Assembly: GCF_017498085.1 (NCBI RefSeq)
Contig: NZ_JAGBKM010000003.1
Location: 148,033-212,032 of the forward strand
Origin: Psychrobacter coccoides
GTDB lineage: Bacteria > Pseudomonadota > Gammaproteobacteria > Pseudomonadales > Moraxellaceae
DNA: 64,000 bases
Direction: 5' to 3'
In this document: positions 18,432 through 28,088 of the stretch, one piece after another
How the letters are laid out: each line of letters opens with the position of its first letter
How positions within the stretch are numbered: position 1 is the stretch's first letter
The notes under the pieces: model-generated
Databases searched by the model: none
The model's input: the letters and a program-made list of their open reading frames with translations, nothing else
What the model was told of the DNA's origin: nothing
Made by a program: the position numbers and the translations under genes

Positions 18432-19601
18432 CTAGCGTAGATAGTGTCCCACTTCTGTCATTGTGGTGAATGAGTGAGTAATGATTTGATTAGAGTCATG
18501 ATCAAGCGCTGTCTTGTTTAGAGCGTCTTGGCTCGACAACTGAGCAAGCTTACGTAGCCACGTATACTGACGCTTCGCCAATTGTCTGGTAGCGTATAGT
18601 GCCTTATTTTGCATTTGCTGACAAGCAAACCCCTCGGTCTGTTTGCCGTCTACAGATGTCTGACCTTGTGCTGTCTTGGTACTCACGCCCGCATTTAAAT
18701 CAGTAAAAGCATCATAGAACCGTGCTTTATCCAAGTGCGGTTGCGCAAATACTGGATGATTGATATGTACCAAGTATTCTAAAACTTGCCGATAGCCGAC
18801 ACAGCGCATAGACGGTAAGTCAGGGGTCAGTGGATAGCGTTCTAACAAACCAATCACCTCAGCGACCAACCCTTCATTCCACATGATATCCAATCGCCGC
18901 TCGATACGCTCGTGTAGCCACGCTCGATCAGGCATTACTGCCAATGCATGCCATTGCTGATTGGGATGATGTGCCAATGCCTGCTTGGGCTGACGCTGCC
19001 ACTCACTGATAGGGATCGTTGTCTGCAGATAGACTTCTACCGCTCGGGTGATACGCTGCGTATCTGTCGGCTTGAGCCGTTGGTGGCTTATCGGATCAAC
19101 CTGCCTTAAATAGTCATGCAAGGCACTGATGCCCTCGTCTTGCTGCCACTGCGCCACATGCTCACGAATACCTTCATCACTGTCAGGCACACGAGACAAT
19201 CCGTCAAGTAACGCCATGTAATACATCATGGTACCGCCTACCAACAAAGGTATCTTGCCGCTTTTATGACAGCGCTCAATCAAGCGAGCAACATCACGGA
19301 CGAATTCAGCGACACTATAGCTTTGCACCGGATCGATGATATCAACCAAATGATGAGGGTAACGTGCCAGCTCATCAGCGGTAGGCTTCGCTGTGCCGAT
19401 GTTCATATCTCGATATATCAATGCTGAATCTACCGATATGAGCTCATAGCGTCCTGTGTCATACAGCTCATAAGCCAACGCAGTCTTACCACTTGCGGTT
19501 GGCGCCATCAAACACACTACACTGTTGTCCGCTAAATGAGGGTTTGAGCCAGAAGAAGAGTGATCGGACACATGTTGCATAGCCTTGCCTTTTTTAGTCA
19601 T
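18432..19601 (-). CDS. miaA: tRNA dimethylallyltransferase MiaA
   Basis: A 389-residue enzyme that adds dimethylallyl to N6 of A37 in tRNAs reading UNN codons. The P-loop APTASGKTALAYEL, the SVDSALIYRDMNIGTAKP motif (catalytic Asp/Ser region), HHLVDIIDP, LVGGTMMYYMALLDGL and MRCVGYRQ are all present. Relative to E. coli (316 aa) there is an insertion of about 40 residues (FTDLNAGVSTKTAQ to GFACQQMQN) between the VGYRQ helix and the C-terminal RQLAKRQYTWLR motif. It starts 14 bp after the mutL stop, so the two are cotranscribed. Confidence 0.93.
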   Translation of the reverse strand: MTKKGKAMQHVSDHSSSGSNPHLADNSVVCLMAPTASGKTALAYELYDTGRYELISVDSALIYRDMNIGTAKPTADELARYPHHLVDIIDPVQSYSVAEFVRDVARLIERCHKSGKIPLLVGGTMMYYMALLDGLSRVPDSDEGIREHVAQWQQDEGISALHDYLRQVDPISHQRLKPTDTQRITRAVEVYLQTTIPISEWQRQPKQALAHHPNQQWHALAVMPDRAWLHERIERRLDIMWNEGLVAEVIGLLERYPLTPDLPSMRCVGYRQVLEYLVHINHPVFAQPHLDKARFYDAFTDLNAGVSTKTAQGQTSVDGKQTEGFACQQMQNKALYATRQLAKRQYTWLRKLAQLSSQDALNKTALDHDSNQIITHSFTTMTEVGHYLR

Positions 19602-19615
19602 AACGCCATTAGCAG

Positions 19616-21436
19616 TTATCGTTCATTAGAGTCTATCAGTTCTGTCGCAGAGGTCAGCATCAAATATACCAACCGCTTGTGATCTATCGCTGTAATCGCA
19701 TTGCCAATCAATAACGACTCAACATCTGCGACAAAAGCACTCAAGTCTTGCGCAGACATGGGCGCACTTAAAGTCGTCAACTGCTGATTGCATATTGCAC
19801 TGCTTAATGTTGTCTGTTTTTTGTATATCGTATGACTAAAGACAGATGACTTAAACAACAAGCTCAGCTTTGACTGCCAAGCTGCTGCGCTAATCAGTAG
19901 GCACTGCCCTTGCACATCAAACAACAACCAAGGTAGCGAGGTGTCAATATCGTCTGCCCTACCAGTCCTTGTCATCGCTAGCCCCTCTAAACCACTATTC
20001 AAATCACTGATGACATCTAAGCAAACCGGTAAAGTTTTGCTATCTACAAGCGTATGCTTATCACTCTCAACGTAATGATTGAGAGCTGTCTGTGAATGTC
20101 CATCAGCTCCATTTAAGGTATGCTCAGCATAAGTGTCTTTTTGAGGTGCCGATGCTTGTTTGCTTGCTGCAGACTGATAAGCGCTTTTAGGCGCTTCGAC
20201 TTGGTTGCTTTGAATGGTGTTAGGCGTAGATGCTTCTTTAGATAAAGGGGTGGTAAAAGACACGTGTAGAGCGCTACTATCATCCAGCGCCGTTTTATTG
20301 GAAGTACTGACAGCCGATGCCTTTGTGGTTTCTGTGGTTTTAAGCTTTGTCTGAATAGCATGGCTCAAATGCGCCATAATGTTGTTTAACGAGCTGATTT
20401 TAATGCGCTGCTTGGATGGATGTACGTTAAGATTAAGCCACTGAGCAGGCAGGTCAAAATACAAGGCGTAGCCCATATTCATAAGATCAGCACTTTGCGT
20501 CAGTTGTCGTAGCTGATTGCTAATGATTGGCTCTTTAACCAAACGCCCATTCACATAGAGCAGCTTGGGTAAGACCTCTTGTGGCGACTCACCCCTCCGT
20601 ATCGGCCATACCCAGCCATCAACACCTGCCTGCTTACTAATGCCTTTATGATCTATATCACCAGTGAGTGGCTGTGTCAGACTGGATAAGTCAACCGTTA
20701 TCTGTAGCGCATTATCTCTCAGTAGCAAGCCTGTCGCTTGCTCAAGGCGTGACAAGGGCAAACAGTTCATATGATTATAACTGCTATCATAGCCCCCTTC
20801 AGCGATGTTTGTAGATAAGGATAGCCGCTTCTTGTTATCATGAAACAACGTGATGGCCACATCGGCTCTGGCCAGCGCCACTTCTCGAGCGACCGTTTCA
20901 ATATGACTGAACTCAGTTGCAATAGATTTTAAGTTACCTCGGCGTGCTGGAACGTTGAAATACAAATCTTTGACAGTGACCGTCGTGCCACGATGATGGA
21001 CCACAGGCGTTAGTTTTGGCACATCATCTAGTACGCCGGCAACCTGCAACTGACGTCCAACACCACTATCATTATGACTACTGATCAAGGTTAAGCGTGA
21101 GACCGCCGCCGTTGCTGCCAGTGCCTCTCCTCGAAAACCTAACGTCCTAATACCTTGTAAATTAGCCACATCCGCCACCTTACTGGTTGCATGGCGGGTA
21201 ATGGCCATCACCATGTCATCAGGATGGATGCCTGCACCATTATCTATCACCTCAATCATCGCCATACCACCTTGAGTAATGTACACCTCAATGCTGGTAG
21301 CCCCAGCGTCAATCGCATTTTCAAGCAGCTCTTTGACGACGGCAGCTGGACGTGTCACAACCTCGCCAGCGGCTAACTGATTGATCAGCAGCGGTGATAG
21401 TTTTTTGATACGAGTATTAGAAGTATTGTCTGGCAT
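19616..21436 (-). CDS. mutL: DNA mismatch repair protein MutL
   Basis: A 606-residue protein linking MutS mismatch recognition to downstream nicking and excision. The GHKL ATPase domain is intact: ELLENAIDAGATSIEV, DNGAGIHPDD, RHATSKV and LGFRGEALAA; the transducer domain contains the VNGRLVKEP and LNVHPSKQ motifs. A Ser/Lys/Gln-rich linker covers about residues 365-480. The C-terminal domain is divergent: where MutL proteins usually have a DMHAAHERI-like stretch this one reads LLISAAAWQSKL, and no C-x-HGRP motif is seen. No frameshift is evident since miaA starts 14 bp later. Repair function is likely but the dimerisation domain is atypical. Confidence 0.93.
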   Translation of the reverse strand: MPDNTSNTRIKKLSPLLINQLAAGEVVTRPAAVVKELLENAIDAGATSIEVYITQGGMAMIEVIDNGAGIHPDDMVMAITRHATSKVADVANLQGIRTLGFRGEALAATAAVSRLTLISSHNDSGVGRQLQVAGVLDDVPKLTPVVHHRGTTVTVKDLYFNVPARRGNLKSIATEFSHIETVAREVALARADVAITLFHDNKKRLSLSTNIAEGGYDSSYNHMNCLPLSRLEQATGLLLRDNALQITVDLSSLTQPLTGDIDHKGISKQAGVDGWVWPIRRGESPQEVLPKLLYVNGRLVKEPIISNQLRQLTQSADLMNMGYALYFDLPAQWLNLNVHPSKQRIKISSLNNIMAHLSHAIQTKLKTTETTKASAVSTSNKTALDDSSALHVSFTTPLSKEASTPNTIQSNQVEAPKSAYQSAASKQASAPQKDTYAEHTLNGADGHSQTALNHYVESDKHTLVDSKTLPVCLDVISDLNSGLEGLAMTRTGRADDIDTSLPWLLFDVQGQCLLISAAAWQSKLSLLFKSSVFSHTIYKKQTTLSSAICNQQLTTLSAPMSAQDLSAFVADVESLLIGNAITAIDHKRLVYLMLTSATELIDSNER

Positions 21437-21504
21437 GAATAGGGATCATATATTCTAAAAACGGTAGCACTGAAGTTCAACGGCTGTTAAGCGTACAGCG
21501 AGAC

Positions 21505-22071
21505 CTAAATGTGTATTGCTGATAAGTCTATCTGTTGCACCTGACCTGCTCTTGACAGTCGCAGCTCCACGCTACGCAACTCACCATCACTATCGTCTTG
21601 AGTGATATCGACAAACAATACCGGCGGTGGCAAATAGCTGTCAGCACGACTGGCCCACTCTATAATGACCAAGGCATTTGGCTCATCAAGGTACTCATCA
21701 AAACCGATAAAAGACAGCTCTTCTGGGTCTTGCAGCCGATATAAGTCAGCATGATAGACTGGCTTAACCTGAACCGCGTTTTTCTCAGTGCTCTTCTGTT
21801 TAATGCGATATGGCTCGACTAAGGTATAGGTGGGGCTTTTTACAGCGCCAGTATGTCCTAACGCTTGTAACCAATAGCGAGTCAAAGTGGTTTTTCCTGC
21901 ACCCAAATCACCAGACAACCACACGCTACCAGTGAGCGGTAACTCAGCCAACTGCTCAGCCAGACGCTTGGTGTCTGCCTCTGTATCTAAAGTCAGCTTT
22001 CGTACCTGAGCATGGTTGATGTGAGCATGGTTGATGTGAGCATGACTATCTAAAGAAGTATCATTACGCAT
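21505..22071 (-). CDS. tsaE: tRNA threonylcarbamoyladenosine biosynthesis ATPase TsaE
   Basis: A 188-residue P-loop ATPase that works with TsaB and TsaD in forming t6A37 on ANN-decoding tRNAs. Walker A is GDLGAGKTTLTRYWLQ; KSPTYTLVEPY (switch I-like), YHADLYRLQDPEELSFIGFDEY and VIIEWASR are family hallmarks. The first 25 residues are extra and contain a short tandem repeat (HINHAHINHA) encoded by a 15-bp direct repeat. The start overlaps the queD stop by 8 bp, implying coupling; mutL lies 68 bp downstream. Confidence 0.93.
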   Translation of the reverse strand: MRNDTSLDSHAHINHAHINHAQVRKLTLDTEADTKRLAEQLAELPLTGSVWLSGDLGAGKTTLTRYWLQALGHTGAVKSPTYTLVEPYRIKQKSTEKNAVQVKPVYHADLYRLQDPEELSFIGFDEYLDEPNALVIIEWASRADSYLPPPVLFVDITQDDSDGELRSVELRLSRAGQVQQIDLSAIHI

Positions 22072-22687
22072 CAGGCTGCACCTGCATGGTCACAGTTGGA
22101 TTGACGAAACGCTCACCACGTACCAGCTTATCGTATAGTTCAGGATCGTGCCACTCAGCACAAACTTGTTCACTAAACTCAAACTCGTCTAAAACAAGCT
22201 TACCCATTTGCTCATTTGTCACATCATCAGCAAAACATTGAGCATATCCCGTCGCCGTCTCATGGGCAATGACCGAATAAACCGCCACATCAGCCTCACC
22301 ATTTTGCATTTGAGTCTGCCGCAAAATCTGTTGCGCCCAAAAGAATATCACTCGAGAGAACTGTTCTGCTGAAGGAGAGACAGGTAGACTAATCCATCGT
22401 GCGCTAAACTTTTTACAGGCTGCAATATACTCGGGATCGTCTTTATTCCAAAAGCAAATGGCATGATCAAAGCTATCAATGATATCTTTAATCGAAGATT
22501 TTAGCAGACCAAAGTCATAGACCATTTGGCCATGATCCAAGTGATGAGCTTCTAAAATCAGCTCAATCTGATAACTGTGTCCATGAATAGAATGCTTGCA
22601 ACGCTGGGAGCTACAGTTCCGCACGATATGAGCATTTTCAAATTTGAATAGTTTACGAATACGCATAATAGTTTGACCAAACGACAA
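22064..22687 (-). CDS. queD: 6-carboxytetrahydropterin synthase / PTPS family protein
   Basis: Family members convert dihydroneopterin triphosphate to 6-carboxy-tetrahydropterin, the second step of queuosine synthesis. Zinc ligands His20, His35 and His37 (HSIHGHSY), catalytic Cys30, the Asp74-His75 pair (FDHAICFW) and Glu143 (HETATGYA) are in place, as is a PTAE-like SPSAEQF. The 207-residue length is well above the 120 or so of E. coli QueD; extra residues lie at 80-100 and in the C-terminal 50 (FADDVTNEQMG onward). Other queuosine genes are not nearby, so a related pterin reaction is possible. It is translationally coupled to tsaE. Confidence 0.8.
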   Translation of the reverse strand: MSFGQTIMRIRKLFKFENAHIVRNCSSQRCKHSIHGHSYQIELILEAHHLDHGQMVYDFGLLKSSIKDIIDSFDHAICFWNKDDPEYIAACKKFSARWISLPVSPSAEQFSRVIFFWAQQILRQTQMQNGEADVAVYSVIAHETATGYAQCFADDVTNEQMGKLVLDEFEFSEQVCAEWHDPELYDKLVRGERFVNPTVTMQVQPDA

Positions 22688-22799
22688 GTAAAGCTCTGCT
22701 AAACATTAATCAGTAACAGCTTGCCATATATATAAATTGAGTTGTCGTACATTATAGCAAATCAATATGTATCCGTAAGTAAGCACTTATTACAAGGCT

Positions 22800-24752
22800 T
22801 CAATACAACCATTTACTGAACAAACCATACAGCACTTTAGAATCACGTGTCGCACTATGACAATAATCCACACCTGCAGCTTTTAAACCAGGCTCAAAAT
22901 CATCAAGATAAAACGCTTTTTCTGGTGGATACCAATAAATCATTAATGGACGATATGTCGTTTCACGTTCACGAATACGCTTAGCCAACCATCTTATTTC
23001 CTTTGGTGCTATTTCTTCGGCAAACATCACCATGGTGGCTTGCTCGTCGGTCAAATGCTCTAGGATTAGCTGAGTATGCTGATAACAGACAACTGTGGCA
23101 CCAAATCGCTGCAGCATATCTACAAAAAAACCCGAGTCTTCATGGTGATAGTATATGACAGTGACACCCTGCAATAAGTCTTGTTTTTGCGTTTGATATC
23201 TTTTACGTAATGGTATGGTCACTGTAAACTGACTACCAACACCCAAATCGCTGTTTACTTCAATAGAAGCGCCAACCAGTTGAGCGATCTGCTTAACAAC
23301 TGACAGCCCTATCCCTACGCCCTCATGCTCACGTGTTTGGGAAGAGTCAATCTGAAAAAACGGCATAAAAATGTCTTCGATATACATCTCATCGATACCA
23401 ATCCCTGTATCTATGATATCTATCTGCCAACGTAGGCTTTCATTAAGATGCGTCAGCTGCGATTCAATGATGACTTCGCCGGCCGAAGTAAACTTTATCG
23501 CATTGTGAAGGATGGTGCTCAAAATCTGCTTAATCTTGGTTGCATCCCCTTCAAGCGTATACCCCGTATGATGAACACGGCTCACTAAATCTAAGCCTTT
23601 TTCTTTAGCGGTAGGCTCAAACTCTAATAGTAAGTCCGCTATCATTTGTAACGGATTAAACTCACCGATGCTGACGGCGATTTGACCTTTTTCTATCTTG
23701 TTAAGCTGGATAATCTGATCAATGGTCAACTCCAGTTGTTGACTGCCTTTACGAATGATGGCCAAGGTATCTTTTTGTTCTTCGTTAAAGTAATGGCTAT
23801 CCATAAGCTGCAAGCCGCCTGAGATGGCGTTGAGAGAGGTTTTTAACTCATGGGTGATCATACTCTGAAAATTAGAGCGCTGCATATCGAGAGATAAGTC
23901 TTTATTATGTAGCTGTTGTTCAAAATCAGAAAGCGCTTGATAGTCTTGCTGTGCAGCCTGCAATCTATCATAAAGCACCACTAAGGTTCTTTTAATCTTT
24001 AACAACTCTTGAAAGTAAAATTTTTGCTGCATAACAGGCAGATACTCAAGTTCTGCATCGTCAATGACCGTATCACACACCTTTACAATCTCAGCGAGAT
24101 CTTTGCTCGGTCGATTCAATCTACGCAACAAAAACCAACCGATTAAAATAGGAACACTGATTGTCGCAATCCACGACAACAAATTGACATATATCCACTG
24201 CCAGCGTAGGGCTTGGATGTCTAAGGTGATATTGATATAGCCAACCAAGGTATTCCGGTCAGTAGACTGAGATGGTGATGGTAGCGCTATAGGCTCTATC
24301 TCGTTAGCAGGAGCAGTCGTATTTAGCTGCTGTACAGAGCCAGCACGCTGAATACTACTGCCACTAAGATAACGACTGGTCACTGGATAATTAAAACTGA
24401 TGGTATCTTTAAATATCGCATTGTACCAATCGTTATAGTGACGATGTATCTCAGCGTTGTTGTTCTCTGGGATCGGCTGATCAGTAGAATAAAATAAGAT
24501 ACTATCTAAGGCGATATCGTCGTCTAGCAATAGGCTGACTTGCCTTGCGACTAAATTAGCACCATCGGGTGTTGACGCACTTTTAGCCAGCATTTCTCCA
24601 AGCTGGTCAATATGCAGGACTTTTTGACGATAGTGATATAGAAATGTGTAAAAAAAAGACAGTAGAAACCCTGCTAAAGCCGCAAAAAAAATGGCTTGAA
24701 TAACAGTACGCCTAATGAGATTGGGTATGGTTTTAACAGGTTTTTTTTTCAT
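22800..24752 (-). CDS. Membrane sensor histidine kinase with degenerate C-terminal receiver-like domain
   Basis: A 650-residue protein with transmembrane helices near 17-38 and 188-208 bracketing a periplasmic domain of about 150 residues, an alpha-helical linker, a HisKA domain (MITHELKTSLNAISGG, phospho-His301) and a HATPase domain with N box LHNAIKF, G1 DTGIGI and G2 GVGIGLSVV. The last 120 residues have the length and spacing of a receiver, but the beta1 acidic pair is replaced by VIYYHHED and the phospho-acceptor position reads MVMFAEEIA with no Asp, so it is a pseudo-receiver. No response regulator lies nearby. The periplasmic ligand is unknown. The architecture recalls BarA/GacS-like kinases but orthology is not claimed. 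Confidence 0.85.
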   Translation of the reverse strand: MKKKPVKTIPNLIRRTVIQAIFFAALAGFLLSFFYTFLYHYRQKVLHIDQLGEMLAKSASTPDGANLVARQVSLLLDDDIALDSILFYSTDQPIPENNNAEIHRHYNDWYNAIFKDTISFNYPVTSRYLSGSSIQRAGSVQQLNTTAPANEIEPIALPSPSQSTDRNTLVGYINITLDIQALRWQWIYVNLLSWIATISVPILIGWFLLRRLNRPSKDLAEIVKVCDTVIDDAELEYLPVMQQKFYFQELLKIKRTLVVLYDRLQAAQQDYQALSDFEQQLHNKDLSLDMQRSNFQSMITHELKTSLNAISGGLQLMDSHYFNEEQKDTLAIIRKGSQQLELTIDQIIQLNKIEKGQIAVSIGEFNPLQMIADLLLEFEPTAKEKGLDLVSRVHHTGYTLEGDATKIKQILSTILHNAIKFTSAGEVIIESQLTHLNESLRWQIDIIDTGIGIDEMYIEDIFMPFFQIDSSQTREHEGVGIGLSVVKQIAQLVGASIEVNSDLGVGSQFTVTIPLRKRYQTQKQDLLQGVTVIYYHHEDSGFFVDMLQRFGATVVCYQHTQLILEHLTDEQATMVMFAEEIAPKEIRWLAKRIRERETTYRPLMIYWYPPEKAFYLDDFEPGLKAAGVDYCHSATRDSKVLYGLFSKWLY

Positions 24753-24834
24753 GCAACTTACTCACTCATGCAACTTACCCAAAGTGGCTGCAGATGGCTC
24801 AAAACAGCTCATGCTTGACCTATAGTACAGGAAA

Positions 24835-24879
24835 GTCATCAAGTTTGTAGTCATCAAGTTTGTAGCCATCAAGTTTGCA
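24835..24879. repeat. Three tandem copies of a 15-bp unit
   Basis: GTCATCAAGTTTGTA is repeated at 24835 and 24850 and, with two changes, at 24865. It lies upstream of the sensor kinase gene and downstream of nothing but der's 3' side, so it is in the kinase promoter region. It could be slippage product or an operator array. Confidence 0.7.
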
Positions 24880-24987
24880 AACAATGCTAAGATTAAGAAA
24901 AAAGCAGCGCTCATCTTAACCTTAACTGTTCTATCTTTTGTAAGTAAGCAGTCGAAACTAGGGTATGTTTAACATACAAACAAGTGC

Positions 24988-26421
24988 TTAGGAGCCTTTC
25001 TTCTTACTTCTTCTATCAGACTTAGCGTATTTTTGTTTACGATTACGCTGACGTTGTAGCAATTGCTGGGCTTTGGCCTTAGTTGGCGTATCGCTTTTTT
25101 TGGCGTAAGGGTTTTCATTGAGCTTAAAGACCACATTAAGTGGTGTGCCTTCAAGTTTGAACACTTGTCGGAATTGATTTTCAAGATAACGCTGATAGCT
25201 CTTAGGTAGTGAGCCAGTTTGATTACCGTGAATAACGATAACGGGTGGATTATGACCACCGATATGGGCATAACGCAGCTTAATACGGCGACCACCAACC
25301 GTTGGTGGCGGATTTGCTGTGACCGCATCTTGTAGTATTTGTGTTAGACGATTGGTTGATACTTCAAACATAGAGGATTGATAAGCTCGTAAGATAGACG
25401 GATATAGATTACCAACACCAGTACCATGAAGCGCTGAGATGAGATGCACCTTCACATAAGGTATAAAGCTAAAACGACGCTCCATCTCAATTTTAATATA
25501 ATCTTTTTGTTCTTGACTGAGACCATCCCATTTGTTGATAGCAATAACTAACGCACGACCCGCATCAAGAGCATAGCCAATCATATGCAAGTCTTGATCG
25601 ACGATACCTTCTTGAGCATCTATGACAATGATGGTCACATTTGAGTCTTCAATGGCCTGCAAAGTCTTGATAACAGAGAACTTCTCTACTTTTTCATCGA
25701 TGCGACCACGGCGACGCACCCCTGCAGTATCAATTAAAACATAGTTTTTTCCATCACGCTTATAGGGGATATAAATACTATCACGTGTGGTGCCAGGCAT
25801 ATCAAATACCACCACTCGCTCTTCACCCAGTAGACGGTTCACCAAAGTGGACTTGCCAACGTTTGGACGACCGATAACAGCCAACTTCAAGCCATCGGGT
25901 TCATGGACGGGCTGCTGTTCTGGCATATCTGCAGTGATGGCTTCTAATAAGTTACCCACCCCTCGGCCATGACTTGCTGCCATGGGATATGGCTCACCCA
26001 ATCCCAGCGCATAAAATTCAGCAGGAGCTGAGTCATGAACGCCATCGATTTTATTTGCTACAACATAGACCGGCTTGCCTAAAGTGTGTAAAAACTTACC
26101 AATCTCAGCATCTGCACCAATCATACCAGCCCGAGCATCAACGACAAAGACAACGATGTCCGCTTCATGAATCGCGGTGTGCGACTGCTCGGACATATAA
26201 TCATCAATGTCGCCTCTACCGTCGTCTGCTTCACCGATGCCGCCAGTGTCAACGACGATAAATGACTTACCTTCATATTCTGCATCACCATACTGACGAT
26301 CTCGAGTCAGACCTGATAAATCGGCAACAAGCGCCTGCCGACTTTTGGTAAATTGGTTAAACAAGGTGGATTTACCTACGTTTGGACGGCCAATCAGGGC
26401 GACCACAGGCTTGATACTCAT
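24988..26421 (-). CDS. der: Ribosome biogenesis GTPase Der (EngA)
   Basis: A 477-residue essential double GTPase for 50S subunit maturation. Two tandem GTPase domains are seen, each with P-loop GRPNVGKST; switch and specificity motifs include DTGGIG and NKIDG in the first, [10 protein letters not shown] and NKWDGL in the second. A C-terminal KH-like domain follows ([19 protein letters not shown] to [11 protein letters not shown]), ending in a basic tail rich in Arg, Lys and Gln. It ends the ndk-to-der cluster but a 374-bp gap separates it from bamB, so it may also have its own promoter. Confidence 0.97.
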   Translation of the reverse strand: MSIKPVVALIGRPNVGKSTLFNQFTKSRQALVADLSGLTRDRQYGDAEYEGKSFIVVDTGGIGEADDGRGDIDDYMSEQSHTAIHEADIVVFVVDARAGMIGADAEIGKFLHTLGKPVYVVANKIDGVHDSAPAEFYALGLGEPYPMAASHGRGVGNLLEAITADMPEQQPVHEPDGLKLAVIGRPNVGKSTLVNRLLGEERVVVFDMPGTTRDSIYIPYKRDGKNYVLIDTAGVRRRGRIDEKVEKFSVIKTLQAIEDSNVTIIVIDAQEGIVDQDLHMIGYALDAGRALVIAINKWDGLSQEQKDYIKIEMERRFSFIPYVKVHLISALHGTGVGNLYPSILRAYQSSMFEVSTNRLTQILQDAVTANPPPTVGGRRIKLRYAHIGGHNPPVIVIHGNQTGSLPKSYQRYLENQFRQVFKLEGTPLNVVFKLNENPYAKKSDTPTKAKAQQLLQRQRNRKQKYAKSDRRSKKKGS

Positions 26422-26795
26422 GCGTTACTCTCAGTTTCGGATACAGTAATGACCTCAAAAATCAGCACATTACTACAAAATTATATGATTAATACCTAAA
26501 TGTTTAATACATCAATATATAATAAACAATAATATTAAGGGTCTACACTCATTTTGAAAGTAAAATTAAAATGAGGCAGTGCACAGATAAAAGATATGTA
26601 CTTAATAAATCAATACGCACATTTAGGGGCGCTCAGATTACGTGAAGTATGAGGATTATACAAGATATTAAACGCTGACTAAGCAGCGTTTAAATATATT
26701 ACCGATTATATCTATCATAACCGGACAAAAGCGGTTTCGATAAGTTTGGTGATAGCAGCATTAGTATCGGGTGACTATAGACTCGATAATGGCTT
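26422..26795. other. Spacer between bamB and der containing a perfect 10-bp hairpin
   Basis: AT-rich 374-bp spacer. At 26668-26693 TTAAACGCTG / CAGCGTTTAA forms a perfect 10-bp stem with a 6-nt loop but no long T-run on either strand, so it is a weak terminator or an mRNA-processing hairpin. A smaller AACCG/CGGTT stem lies near 26719-26736. The der promoter is probably here. Confidence 0.45.
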
Positions 26796-28004
26796 CTAGC
26801 GCACTAACTGCCAAATAGCCACTTGTCCTGAATTACTTTGCGTCATCAAGCGGTTGTCTTGTACTTGTAAGCTGCTGAGCGCTCCTTTGGTTTCAACTCG
26901 ACTGACAATATCACCAGTAGTAGGGTCAAACAAGTGCACCACTCCTTCAAGATCACCCACCGCAATATAATCTCCAATCATCACAGGGTTGGTTAGATTG
27001 CGATAAGCCAGTGCCTCACTTTCCCATATCATCTGACCATTATTGCGCTCATAAGCCACTACTTTACCATCTAAACTGGTCGCAACCACTTGCTGAGCGT
27101 TGACAGCTAAAGACTTAAGACTAGCAAGCTCATTGACAAACAATACTTGTCGTGTCGTCAAGTCGATACCGATTAACTGACCACTATAGCTGATCGCAAA
27201 CAGTTGATTATTGTCTACGATTGGCATGCCATCGACATCACTCATGCGCTCAACTTCGCTACTACCTGTACCAACACCGACACGTCTTGACCATAATGGC
27301 AAGCCGCTATCTGTAGTAATGGCGTGCAAACGACCATCTGCAGTAGCCAGCAGTGCTGTTTTATCATCTAATAAGGTAGGAGCCGCTGTGCCACGAACAC
27401 TAATCGCTGGCACTTGTGTGGCAAACTGCCAAACTGATTGGCCATTTTGCAAAGACAACCCATGCAAAAAGCCATCATTAGCAGATAAAATAACTCGGTT
27501 ATTACTAATCAATGCAGGCGTGAGTACTGATCCTGACAGTTGTCTTTGCCAGCGTTTAGCACCAGTGGCACTGTCGAATGCCATCACCAAGCCGCTGCGG
27601 GTACTGACAATCGCTGTCTGGCTAAACGCATCTAGTGTCACACCACCTGTGATTTGATCATCAAGATTGATCGACCATAAGCGCTGTCCTGCAAGATCAA
27701 AGCCGGTTAAATCCCCACCCCGTGAGGCAGTAACGATCTGCTCATTACCATAACCGACCTGTAGATCAAGTGGGTCTTTTTTACTGGCTTTTTTGTTTCC
27801 GACATCCACATTAAATACAGGCTGTAAGACACTAATAGGTTGTGCAATTTGTACCAAATCTACCGGCTCATTGACGACGGGTTTGATACCACGATTACAT
27901 CCCACCACAGCGGTACTCACTAGTGCTAACACCGCCACATGCATGACAGTTTTTTTAATGGTATTGCCTGTTGTTATCTTACTGAAGCGAATAGGTCGGG
28001 TCAT
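26796..28004 (-). CDS. bamB: Outer membrane protein assembly factor BamB
   Basis: A 402-residue lipoprotein of the BAM complex that helps BamA insert beta-barrels. The signal ends in a lipobox VVGC and is followed by an eight-bladed PQQ-type beta-propeller; repeat signatures include LWSINLDDQITGGV, FDSATGAKRWQRQL, VWQFATQV, GLPLWSRRVGV, NNGQMIWESEAL and FDPTTGDIVSR. It is located between yfgM and der, its usual place. A long N-region (about 25 residues, KKTVMHVAVLALV) precedes the lipobox. Confidence 0.94.
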   Translation of the reverse strand: MTRPIRFSKITTGNTIKKTVMHVAVLALVSTAVVGCNRGIKPVVNEPVDLVQIAQPISVLQPVFNVDVGNKKASKKDPLDLQVGYGNEQIVTASRGGDLTGFDLAGQRLWSINLDDQITGGVTLDAFSQTAIVSTRSGLVMAFDSATGAKRWQRQLSGSVLTPALISNNRVILSANDGFLHGLSLQNGQSVWQFATQVPAISVRGTAAPTLLDDKTALLATADGRLHAITTDSGLPLWSRRVGVGTGSSEVERMSDVDGMPIVDNNQLFAISYSGQLIGIDLTTRQVLFVNELASLKSLAVNAQQVVATSLDGKVVAYERNNGQMIWESEALAYRNLTNPVMIGDYIAVGDLEGVVHLFDPTTGDIVSRVETKGALSSLQVQDNRLMTQSNSGQVAIWQLVR

Positions 28005-28088
28005 TATATGCTCTCACTACGATTAAATTAACTGTCAATAAAATAACAGATATCATCATTATAAACTACGGCTTATTGTACCGATGTT

